NCBI GenBank assembly: GCA_001936135.1
Contig: CP012814.1
Location: forward strand, 124,001-188,000
From: Saccharomycopsis fibuligera x Saccharomycopsis cf. fibuligera
Taxonomy: Eukaryota > Ascomycota > Saccharomycetes > Ascoideales > Saccharomycopsidaceae
DNA length: 64,000 nt
Direction of reading: 5' to 3'
This document shows positions 19,888 through 30,769 of this stretch, piece by piece (within the stretch, counting starts at the first letter, position 1; each line of letters starts with the position of its first letter). A program made the translations under genes and the position numbers. A model generated the notes under the pieces. It did no database searches. It saw nothing but the letters and a program-made list of their open reading frames with translations, and was not told the DNA's origin.

Positions 19888-20950
19888 GGTTGATTGGAAT
19901 ATTTGGCGATTTGTTGGGTAATTTGAGTTGGAAACGGATGTGCTATGGGGAAAGAGTGTAGTGGCAATAGGGCAATAATGGTGATATTTGAGATGATATT
20001 TAGCGAATGACTAAAGACTAAAGTTGTAAGCGCCAAAGCAGAAAAAGGGATCTGCCATATATATATATATATAGATGGATATAGATATAGCCTGAAAACT
20101 AAGGTATTTGAATGATCCTTATATTTTGTATGTTTGTATTTTGCACGGTACGGCAAACAAAAACCTGTGTTGCTGGTGTTTCTTTTCAGAGAAAAACCGT
20201 CTTCACTTGTTTTGACTTTCACTTAACTTAACTGGACTCCCAGCCTCTGTGTATCTCGATAGAGGACAAATAAAACAAATAAACTGAACGAGTGACTGAG
20301 TTTTCAAAAGAAGAAAACGACTGACTGTGCTAGTTGAGGAGTGACGGCGCAAGTGTGTAAATAAAGAGCGAGAGAGCGAATAAAAGACTAGAATATGGCA
20401 GATGGCAGATGATACACAGCACAGCACACAGCACAGCAGAAAGATTTGAGTTGGCTAATTGGTGATCCGCTCGCGAAAAAAAGTAAAAAAGTAAAAAAGT
20501 AAAACAAGAAAACGCAAAATTTTTCTACAGTTACTTTTTTGCTCTTTTCTGTTTTTCTGCTGCTCTGATTAAATTTGAGTTATAATTAGGGTTGCTGTAC
20601 TGTTACACTGTATGGTTTACTGTATTCGGGAGTATGTTAGATGTGGCTGCTTGTCTGTGCTTATTGCGATATACCGTGCACTGATTGTAAGACTTGGGCG
20701 TGTACAGCGTGTAGCCACTGGGAATGAGAAAGATCTCGTTATTCGATTCGATTATTTGACTATTTTGATCTCACTCCACCACCCCCTGTGCAGTAGAATA
20801 GGGGTGTGGAAACCGTTGCAACAACCGTATCCAGGGGGTGCGCCAAGCCCCTATTATCGCTGCTAACCGCACTATGCACACTCCACATGTATAACCTCAT
20901 TGCTACTACTATTTTCCTATTACTATTACGATTACAACCACAACCACAAT

Positions 20951-20984
<34 letters not shown>

Positions 20985-21036
20985 GTTTACTATTACAATA
21001 CAGCATATAAAGTCTATTATATTCTAAACATTGCTT
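19888..21036. other. Intergenic, WSC gene upstream region
   Basis: No gene was seen. The minus-strand WSC promoter occupies the left part, with a TATATATATATATA tract near 20060. An 11-unit ATC microsatellite sits near the 3' end of the neighbouring gene. Confidence 0.55.
20952..20984. repeat. (ATC)11 microsatellite
   Basis: Eleven uninterrupted ATC units lie about 50 bp past the stop codon of the minus-strand gene at 21037-22509. Confidence 0.95.
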
Positions 21037-22164
21037 CTACTGCACCTTTACCGTATCTGCCTCCAGCTTAACTAGCCCAAAGTTGCTGTTATCTCCCAAA
21101 CAAACCACCTCATAATCATTCTCCCTCTCTTTTAAACCCACTTCTTCCACCACCGCTCCTTCCTTCTCTGCTTGTTCAAGCCGTCTGGCCGCATTCCTGC
21201 GACTTTGTCTTCTTTTGCGATTCAATCCTCGGTAGGAATTCAGCATCTCCAGTGTAATTTCATTATATTTGTTGTAGTACATTCCGGTAAAACTAGACAG
21301 TAACCGTCCATTCGATTTTAGGGAAAATCGTCTTTTTGTTCTACCAGTTGTAGTGGCAGCATTGTTACTGCCGTTGGCGTCCCTTTTCTTCTCTTTCGTC
21401 TGGTCTCCGCTAGCTGCTGAATCATGCTTGTTGTGCTGATTATGCCGTTGGCTGCCATAGTGTTGACGTTGATACTTTTGTTTCTGTTTCTGTTTTGTTT
21501 TTGGCTTTTGTTTTTGCTTTTGGTGGTAAGAATATTGCTCTCCTTCTTCTTCTTCCTCAGATACTTCACCATTATCATTATTGTTGAGCATGTCACTACT
21601 GTAAACGGCACTGCCTAATGGCGAGCACACAATAGCAAAATGATTGCACCAGCAATTTTTTGGTGAGCTTAGACCGTTTCGGCAACTAAAACATCTCAGC
21701 TTGCGGTCATCGTAACATCCTCTGAATTTTCCCAACGTAATTATTGGCAAACTGATTTGAGCAGTAGTAGTTTCACAAAAAGATATTGATTTAGGCAGTT
21801 CCTTGTAACTGTTGTTGGCGGTGGTGTTGTTGGTGTTGGTGGTGTTATTATCCATACTAATCAAACTGACATCAGGTATGCGTTTATTGGTGGCTATTGA
21901 ATTACCGTGGTCATCAACATCGCTTTCGTGTATATTGACCAGATTTTCTTTAGAAAGTTGGATTTGTTCAGATTCGCTATGGTTAATATTGTTTTCTTCT
22001 TGTATAACCACTCTTTTCTCACTAGTATTGGTATTGGTGCTTATGCTTGTACTGGGATTGGTATTACCATTATGATGACTGTTATGGGTCATGTTGTCTT
22101 GGGTATGTAAGTTAGCCAAAACAGCATGATGATTATTTTCTGTTGTGTTTTTTAAATCAATTGT

Positions 22165-22195
<31 letters not shown>

Positions 22196-22509
22196 TTAGT
22201 GTTATTATCATTATTGATATTATTTTGGATATTATTATCGGTATTGATATTTTTGTTATTATCGTTACTATTATAGTTATTACTAGTTGTATTTATATCT
22301 TTCTTTTGTTGGAATCGTTTTTTGATGTGTTTTATTTTGTCATTATGAGGACGGCGTTGCGGGATAGAGGACGATGTGCTTCTTGGTTGACTGTGATTAT
22401 GGTTGTGGTTATGGCTGAGGCTAATGTGGGGTGAACTCATGCTACCACTGCTGCCGCTGCTGCCACTAATATTATTATTGGGGTGGTTGTTATTGTTAGA
22501 CAAAAGCAT
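21037..22509 (-). CDS. Asn-rich protein of unknown function
   Basis: The chosen start at 22509 gives 490 residues beginning MLLSNNNNHPNNN. An in-frame ATG at 22749 would add about 80 residues rich in Phe and Lys encoded by homopolymer runs, which looks like leader sequence. The first half is low complexity (Asn, Ser, His, with NNKNNNNNNNT). The middle has a cysteine cluster, CFSCRNGLSSPKNCWCNHF, which may bind metal. The C-terminal part is basic (GLNRKRRQSRRNAARRLEQ) and ends LVKLEADTVKVQ. I do not recognise the family. The long uninterrupted frame and the ordered cysteines argue that it is a real gene. A nuclear role would be a guess from the basic region only. Confidence 0.6.
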
Positions 22510-22601
22510 CGACTTTACTCTAAACGCATCCGTACTTGTGCCAAAGTCAAACTCAAAGTCAAAGACAAAGTATAACGGGAGGACGATTTGATTGGAATGT
22601 G

Positions 22602-22633
<32 letters not shown>

Positions 22634-23195
22634 TAGGGCTTGATTTGAATTGGACACTGCAAAAAGAAAAAAAAAAAAAAATGAGAGTTTACACTTTGCA
22701 CTTTTGCTGGGATTATTATAGTAGATATTGACGTTTCAAAACAAAACAAAACAAAAGCAAATGAGGTCGGGACGGGACGCAGCGCACAGCAGATAGCGGA
22801 GCCAATTTAGCGGGGGAGACCTGTCACACAAACACCCACATGCATGACAGTTAGCTAAATATGGGACGACTTCTTGCGGTATTAAGCACAAGACAATAAA
22901 CGCAACGTTGGCCGTAACTCAGACTACAGACAGTGGAGCTGTTTTATAGTAAGTGGAAAAAAGCAATTTTGATCTATAGTATATTGTTCCCAGGAAAACA
23001 GATAATGATGATAATAATAATAATACACATCTTGGAAAATGTAAGTCAAGTAAAGTAAAGCAGCAGAGCACACATAAAAACAAAGGGCAAAAAAACAAAC
23101 AAACAAACGCCAATCCTATAAACGTATCCATAACTCACTAGTGTACAAGAAATAAATAAAAAGGAAATGAAAAGATAATGTAAATAATACAAATG

Positions 23196-23227
<32 letters not shown>

Positions 23228-23409
23228 AAAAAAAAAAGAGGATTGAATACCAATGAACTAAACGTGATTTACCAAAACCCCCAGGTCTTGCTGTTGGTTT
23301 GAGCATGTGATACAGCACTAGTGTCCAGAAGCTTGCACAGAACGTATATGCTGTGGAAACTCCGTGAAAATAAGCAGCAGCAGCAAGCGAACTGCTCCGC
23401 AGAATAAAT
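22510..23409. other. Intergenic between two minus-strand genes
   Basis: It holds the promoter and leader of the unknown gene, with T and A runs at 22606-22632, a (GA)n tract at 23196-23227, and the 3' flank of the RING gene. No gene was seen. Confidence 0.55.
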
Positions 23410-24213
23410 TCACGCCTTCACTTTGAACTTCAATGTGGTAGTCTGTCTCAATGTATAAGTTGAGCGACACAATGCGCAAACCGCATCGGTCTTTCTAGCA
23501 GTTCTTGAATGACTGAATGCTTGGAATAGACAATCAAAACAATAACAGTGTCCGCAAGGTAATGCAATTGTCTTATCAGGACTATCAAAGCAAATTGGGC
23601 ACTCGTAGTACTGCAACGATCTGTGATTCATGGGTTTCTGGTTAGCCAAAGCACTGCCAGTGTTGCTATTATTGTTATTGTTGTTGTTTTTGTTATTGCT
23701 GTTGCTGTTGCTGTTGCCGTTGCCGTGGCTCTTGTCGTTTTGGAAATCGGTAAAGTCGACGATTTCCGTACGCGGCACGTTGTCACTGAATAGTTTATTA
23801 GTTTCATCATCAGTTTCGTCTTCCTCATCCGAGGAGTTGATAACAATGACAGACTTGGCTAGTTGGGCAGAACGTCTTCTGCGCTTGACTGGCGGCGGGC
23901 GCGACTCGGGCGTTGGGCTATCAGTAAGCTCTGTGTTGTGATTGCTGCTGTTTCTTTGCTGCGCCGCTATGCTTTCATTACTGTTACTGTTGTTGTTGTT
24001 ATTGGGTATTATCTCCGCTGGGTCGTCGATGGTGGTAATGCTGCCTCTTTTGCGTTTTGGCCGGCTTTCTCTTTTATTACTATTGTTATTATTATTGCTG
24101 TTGTTGTTGTTGTTACTAGAAGGCATCCGTTTGAGTCTCGGTCTTGAAGGTATGTGTTTTATATCGGTGATATCACTGGCATGAGTGGAGCTGTTGCGCT
24201 TGGCTAAGGGCAT
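23410..24213 (-). CDS. SLX8: RING-finger SUMO-targeted ubiquitin ligase, Slx8-like
   Basis: The 267-residue protein has a C-terminal C3HC4 RING: C205, C208, C220, H222, C225, C228, C246 and C249 (ECPICFDSPDKTIALPCGHC, later CALCR). A candidate SUMO-interaction motif, V122-I-V-I125 followed by NSSDEEDE, is a hydrophobic core with an acidic flank. This layout, with a RING at the end and a SIM in a disordered, basic, Asn-rich N-terminus, is that of Slx8-type ligases, which ubiquitylate sumoylated proteins in genome maintenance. The partner Slx5 is not in the window. A generic RING E3 is the alternative; the SIM raises confidence in the STUbL reading. Confidence 0.65.
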   Translation of the reverse strand: MPLAKRNSSTHASDITDIKHIPSRPRLKRMPSSNNNNNSNNNNNSNKRESRPKRKRGSITTIDDPAEIIPNNNNNSNSNESIAAQQRNSSNHNTELTDSPTPESRPPPVKRRRRSAQLAKSVIVINSSDEEDETDDETNKLFSDNVPRTEIVDFTDFQNDKSHGNGNSNSNSNNKNNNNNNNSNTGSALANQKPMNHRSLQYYECPICFDSPDKTIALPCGHCYCFDCLFQAFSHSRTARKTDAVCALCRSTYTLRQTTTLKFKVKA

Positions 24214-24574
24214 GATGGAGATGCTGATGTTAGCGCCAAAGAGGCGTGGGCGTTTGCAACAAGTGAAGCAAGGTGAAGCGAGATAGTGGCAAAAAAAAAA
24301 AAAAAAAAAAGTCTTGAAAGAAACGTTACTACTTGGCCAATGAGCACTGTTTTTATTACGCTGTGCTGTGGAGAGTATGGCAAGGTAGTGAGTGGCAAGT
24401 AGATTAGTAAGACAGGAGATGAGATGGTTTGAAATGCTGGGGAAAAGAAAATACGCTAGTTTGAGATGGCGACGGCAAGTGCAAATTGTAGCGTAGTGAA
24501 GTACAGTAGGACAGTACTGGCAATATTAATGGTGTGGCGGTAGTATAGTAGTATAACTGTTTTTCTTGTGTCCA

Positions 24575-24610
24575 GATCAGGATCAGTATCAGCGTCAGTA
24601 TCAGTATCAG
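24575..24610. repeat. Six NNTCAG hexamers
   Basis: The units read GATCAG, GATCAG, TATCAG, CGTCAG, TATCAG, TATCAG in direct succession. Confidence 0.9.
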
Positions 24611-24922
24611 TAATTGTGGACTAGTGCTACGGGGGTCGGTCAGAGTGTTACGCTATGTATCTATCCATCACCAAAAAGTCTCTTGGTGCTAAACTGCCAG
24701 AACAGCCAAACTTCCACAAGATCAGGGCTAACATGATCATGTGCATATGGCGTGCTTATATCGTGACCTCTCACAGGGCTTCTTTTTCCAAGAAGACGAG
24801 CGCGCATCACATGCTCACGCTTTTCACATGACTCACACGCGCGCTCCCGGCCACTTTCCTCTCCCGCGCTGACTAAGCGATTGCCAAAGCAGCTTTTTTT
24901 TTTCTGTCTGTGTGCTGCTGCT

Positions 24923-24943
24923 GGCTGCTGGCTGCTGGCTGCT
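24923..24943. repeat. Three GGCTGCT units
   Basis: An exact 7-bp tandem repeat, preceded by CTG units, about 240 bp before the RPL23 start. Confidence 0.9.
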
Positions 24944-25175
24944 ACGCTCACTCTCACTCTCAGTCTCACTTTCTCTCTGTGCCCCGCGCTCCCAACCTTC
25001 CACTGCCCGCCCTGCTCTCTCTGCCCTTTCGATAGCCCGTCCACTCCCAGTTCCCAGTCCAGTGCAGTTTCATCAAAACTGAAAATTTATTACATAGTAC
25101 TCGGTACTGTTTACCACTACTACTTACTTGCTGTTTCTCACCAAATATCACTCCTCACTAAACTCATCATCAATA

Positions 25176-26143
25176 ATGTCTGGTTCAGGTGCTTCAGGTA
25201 ACAAATTCCGTATTTCTGTATGTCGTCTTTCACTACTGTCTTGATACTTGCAAGTCTGTGTTGTGTGTTTTTTGCCATCTTCATTATATTTCATCCCACT
25301 CTCCGCTAAAGAAGAAAAAAAAAATTTTTTCCTCCCCCAACTGCACTCAAGAAATAGCCAAATGTCAAGATATGGGTCGAAGCAATATTCACTGCACAAT
25401 GCCCAAATGAGGCGCTTCCAAATGATTTAAAACGAAATGAAATGTGCCTTGCTTTACAGGAGGTTATAACGTTGTTCAAGAAGAATATCACGAATGGTAG
25501 TAGTAAAATCAAACCAAAGAAACTAAACTTACCTCGAAACTCTGTATTCACGGTAGACGAAAAACTGAAAGGAAAGGAAAGAAAGAAAAAACAGATTTAT
25601 CAAGTGCAATCAATACCCTCTTGTCAAACAATCCCATCTCATCAGTAAGACCCTCACAAAATCATAACCTACAAGCGTAAATCATCAACCACTAGGCAAA
25701 ATAAACACCAACGGCAAAACACACTTTTCATTTTGTAACTTTGATTCCAATATACTAACATCCAACTTTAGCTCGGTTTGCCAGTCGGCGCAGTTTTAAA
25801 CTGTTGTGACAACACTGGTGCTAGAAACTTAAGCGTCATTGCCGTTAAAGGTGCTGGTGCTAGATTGAACAGATTGCCAGCCGCCTCTTTGGGTGACATG
25901 GTTATCGCTACCGTCAAGAAAGGTAAGCCAGAATTGAGAAAGAAAGTCATGCAAGCCATCGTTGTTAGACAATCCAAGCCATGGAGAAGAAAGGACGGTG
26001 TCTACTTGTACTTTGAAGACAATGCTGGTGTCATTGTTAACCCAAAGGGTGAAATGAAAGGTTCTGCCATCACTGGTCCAGTCGGTAAAGAATGTGCTGA
26101 CTTGTGGCCTCGTATTGCTTCTAACTCTGGTGTTGTTGTCTAA
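25176..26143 (+). CDS. RPL23: Ribosomal protein uL14 (Rpl23), two exons
   Basis: Exon 1 is 25176..25217 ([14 protein letters not shown]), the intron is 25218..25771 (donor GTATGT, branch point TACTAAC at 25753, acceptor TTTAG, 554 bp), and exon 2 is 25772..26143. The 137-residue product equals the usual length. The junction restores FRISLGLPVGA, and the body has the family blocks [20 protein letters not shown] and [20 protein letters not shown]. It is a core protein of the 60S subunit. Codon use is strongly biased and free of CTG, as expected for a highly expressed gene. The long intron is typical of yeast ribosomal protein genes; no intronic RNA gene was recognised. Confidence 0.98.
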
Positions 26144-26587
26144 ATCTCTCGGTGGTTAAAAGCGTTTTAAAGTTTCAATAAAATTTTCATTTTCTACTTT
26201 TTTTTTAATGAACATCTTATTGTTTAATGTATCATATGTCTTCTTGACTCCTAAAGATCTCCGTGATCTTGAGGTATTAGTAGGTTATTAATTATCGTTG
26301 TTTGATGATTATCCATGAGTTGTAGATCGCCTTGAGTAGTAGCACTTTGTAGATGGACAACCATCTATTTGCGAAGCAGTAGGTAAAACATTGGTTATGA
26401 GACCGAGATGAGCGGCCGATGACGACAGTACCATGAAAATCAAAGAAAATAGAGGGGAATAATAAAAAAAAAAAAAAAAGAGTATACCAACGTCAAAAGG
26501 GAAATCATATATATATGTTATATATTCATGGGCGCAGGCGCTTACCGTAACCAACAATTACCAAATCTCTAGCAAACAAACAAACAA
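26144..26587. other. Intergenic between RPL23 and PET112
   Basis: RPL23 3' sequence with T-run and AATAAA-like signals, then the PET112 upstream region with an A-run at 26463-26479. Nothing else was seen. Confidence 0.6.
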
Positions 26588-28273
26588 ATGATAGTCAAAA
26601 TAACAGCAGCAAAACTCGCCCAGCAAAGTTTTGCCCGAAACTTTTCCGTTTCCTCCACCATCCACAGCAAGTCAAAAAAATTATCCAAGTCTTCATCGTC
26701 CCAGCTAACCACCGAATCATTGGCCCAGTCGCAATTCAAATGCGGCTTGGAAATCCATTGCCAATTGAAAACCACTAGAAAACTCTTTAGCGACACAGAA
26801 CACACATTCAACGAGTCCCCAAACTCCAGAGTCTCATATTTCGATGCTGGGCTACCGGGATCGCAGCCAAAACTCAACCCCGAGGCCGTCTTGCTTGCCT
26901 TGATTGCCGGCGTGGCATTGAACGGCAACATCAACTACAAGTCCACCTTTGACAGAAAGCATTACTTTTACGGCGACCAGCCGTTGGGGTACCAATTGAC
27001 CCAGCGCTACAATCCAATAAGCCACGGCGGCTGGCTCAGGCTCACTAAAAAGTTTGACGATATCGACCAGCAGGAGAAAATCATCCACTTTGACCAGATC
27101 CAAATCGAACAAGATACGGGCAAGTCTGTCCATGTTGAGGATAATAGTGGCGGCATGTCGAGCGTCTTGGCCCCTAGCCAGCCGTTTGCGAAGATTGACC
27201 TCAACCGAGCCAACGTGCCGTTAATCGAGGTAGTAACCTGTCCTGATTTCGAGGACCTCAAGCAAGTCAAGGCGTTTTTGAGAAAATTCCAGTCATTGGT
27301 GAAATTCCTCAATATCTCCACCGGCGACCTAGAAACCGGCGCAATGAGAGTCGACGTGAATGTGTCGGTCCACAATGGACAGCGCGTGGAAATCAAAAAC
27401 TTGTCTTCCAGCACCGCCATCCTCGCTGCCATCAAGTACGAGTACCAACGGCAACTACACGAAATAGCTGCTGGAAAGCAAATAGCCCAGGAAACCAGAG
27501 GCTGGGACGGGGCAAAGACAACAAAGATCAGAAACAAGGAAACCGCAGTGGACTACCGCTATATGCCGGATCCAGAGTTGTCGCCCATCCACCTCTCCAA
27601 AGAGCTTGTGGCCGAAGTGAAGCAAAACTTTGTGCAGTCGTTGCCTGATGACGTTATCGAAAAGCTCGTTGCCAAACCGTTTGACCTAAGAGTCAAAGAC
27701 GCAAAGTTACTAGTCAGCGATACGTACCCCGGGTTGCTCGAGTACTACCTCAGAGTGTTTCGCCACACTGCGGCGGCAGGGGCAAAGCATCCAGATGGCA
27801 AAACAGTATCGGCAAAAGTTCCCGGCAACATGATCTTGCACGAGCTTATCGGCCAGCTAACCAAGCACGACTTGCCGTTCAGTCCCAACATTATCCCCGT
27901 GTCCAAGCTCGTTGAGTTGATTGAGGCGATCCACTTGCAGCAAAAGCTAACCACCAGCAGCGGGAAGTTGCTCTTATCGTACATGGTGGAGAACCACAGC
28001 AGCGAGGAGATCCAAACCAAGCTGATCGACGCCCTCATTGACGAGTTCGACCTCGCGACGCCGCAGCAGATTGACGGCACATTGCAGGGCGAAATCGTCC
28101 AACTATGCGAGGAAATCATGGAGCAGTTCCCAGAAATCGTGGCAAACTTGCAAAGCGGCCAAAAGTTGAACTCGTTGCAGTACTTGGTCGGACAGGCAAT
28201 GAGGTCGACCCAGGGCAAGATCCCGCCAAAGATTATCGAGGCGCAGTTCAAGAAGTTGATTCGGATGGAGTGA
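26588..28273 (+). CDS. PET112: Mitochondrial glutamyl-tRNA(Gln) amidotransferase subunit B
   Basis: The 561-residue protein starts with a basic, Ser-rich mitochondrial presequence (about residues 1-40). It continues as GatB: FKCGLEIHCQLKT, then LFSDTEHTF, LPGSQPKLN, YFYGDQPLGYQLTQRY and DLNRANVPLIEVVTCPD. The GatB/Yqey tail domain follows and ends AQFKKLIRME. In the GatFAB complex it amidates Glu charged on mitochondrial tRNA-Gln. Length is normal and no disruption is visible. The gene is richer in GC than its neighbours, with many CTC and GCC codons. Confidence 0.96.
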   Translation: MIVKITAAKLAQQSFARNFSVSSTIHSKSKKLSKSSSSQLTTESLAQSQFKCGLEIHCQLKTTRKLFSDTEHTFNESPNSRVSYFDAGLPGSQPKLNPEAVLLALIAGVALNGNINYKSTFDRKHYFYGDQPLGYQLTQRYNPISHGGWLRLTKKFDDIDQQEKIIHFDQIQIEQDTGKSVHVEDNSGGMSSVLAPSQPFAKIDLNRANVPLIEVVTCPDFEDLKQVKAFLRKFQSLVKFLNISTGDLETGAMRVDVNVSVHNGQRVEIKNLSSSTAILAAIKYEYQRQLHEIAAGKQIAQETRGWDGAKTTKIRNKETAVDYRYMPDPELSPIHLSKELVAEVKQNFVQSLPDDVIEKLVAKPFDLRVKDAKLLVSDTYPGLLEYYLRVFRHTAAAGAKHPDGKTVSAKVPGNMILHELIGQLTKHDLPFSPNIIPVSKLVELIEAIHLQQKLTTSSGKLLLSYMVENHSSEEIQTKLIDALIDEFDLATPQQIDGTLQGEIVQLCEEIMEQFPEIVANLQSGQKLNSLQYLVGQAMRSTQGKIPPKIIEAQFKKLIRME

Positions 28274-28833
28274 TTGTGCTTGTGATTGTGCTTGTATATA
28301 CAGATATCTATGCATGCATTTGTGGTAGTTGGACACTGTTTATATATTTTATTGAACTATATGTGCATATCGAGATGGAAAACGTATTGTTGTTGTTGTT
28401 GTTGCGGGGGTGAGATCAATGAGCCCAAGTGCTCGTTGTAGTAAGCTTTGTAGGGTTTTGCATCCAATCAGCTCATACGATGCGCCCTCGCTATTGCCTC
28501 TTGTAAACTGACCCAGTGGCACCGAGCTCACAAACCGGGGACAGATAGAATGAGTTTCGAGTTTCAAGCGAGCCTCAAAGAAGTGGTGAAAATTGTAATG
28601 CTGATGAGAGCTCGCCCGAATGCTCTGATGTTCAGAAATTGATTTTGGTTACGGAGCGCATGTCATGCATGAAAGGCTCCCACCAGCAGCAACTTTGAAA
28701 ATTAAAGCCGGAAAAAAAAATAAAATAATAAAAAAATAAAAAAATAAAAAAAAAGTTCTGGATGCCTAGAATAGAAGGAAGGCCCCTTTAACTGTGCTGA
28801 GTATTTGCTAGAAAAGAATAAACAAACGCACAA
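28274..28833. other. Intergenic between PET112 and MAP2
   Basis: A short TTG microsatellite lies at 28387-28404 and an A/TA-rich tract at 28710-28755 ahead of MAP2. No gene was seen. Confidence 0.6.
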
Positions 28834-30263
<1,430 letters not shown>

Positions 30264-30769
30264 ACTATGAGTGAAGGTAAGCGTCAGTTTTGTATATACG
30301 TTTAGGTTTAGTATACCTACTATAGTATCGTTGGTTGTATTTATTCACAATAGTTTCATTGATAGTATAGCTTTGGCATGTTTTCAAATAGTGCTGATGC
30401 ACAGTAGTGCAAGTAGCAAATAATGTGGTGGCCGCTACTGTGTGTTATGTAATATTTATGTAATATTATTGGTTATGAGCCATGTAAGTGAACATTAGTT
30501 GGTGTACGGGTGTTTTTTTTTGATTCTGTCTCTGTTTGCCAGGGAAGTCGCTTGTGCCGCGAATATTCTCCCGTTTCTGTTGTGCAAATGTGTGTGCGCA
30601 GCAGCAGAAACGCGACACCGAGTAAATATCAAAACATCGCATCGCATCATCTCATCGTCGATAATAATCGAACCCACCAATCTACTGCTGCGATCATCTT
30701 TCCAGCTCTATTCACTGGCTGCAACAATTTTTTTTTGGCCAGCAAAAAGAAAAGAAAAAAGAAAAAAAA
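30264..30769. other. Intergenic, upstream of the Pdc2-like gene
   Basis: No gene was seen. An A-rich stretch (30744-30769) directly precedes the next start codon. Confidence 0.6.

Larger units (their letters stand above)
24214..25175. promoter_or_regulatory. Divergent upstream region of SLX8-like and RPL23
   Basis: It contains an A-run at 24291-24310, six NNTCAG hexamers at 24575-24610, three GGCTGCT units at 24923-24943 and a CT-rich plus strand before RPL23, a composition common upstream of ribosomal protein genes. AGGGCT motifs near 24725 and 24774 could be Tbf1-like sites, but that is a guess. Confidence 0.5.

Noticed and set aside
22510-22749. Upstream start for the Asn-rich gene
   Set aside because: It would encode Phe and Lys homopolymers from T and A runs typical of leaders; the start at 22509 is more natural.
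24661-25044. Minus-strand frame of 127 codons upstream of RPL23
   Set aside because: Composed of promoter repeats (CT and CTG tracts) read on the other strand; no protein features.
27007-27537. Minus-strand frame of 176 codons inside PET112
   Set aside because: Shadow of the GC-rich PET112 coding strand; no independent start context or homology.
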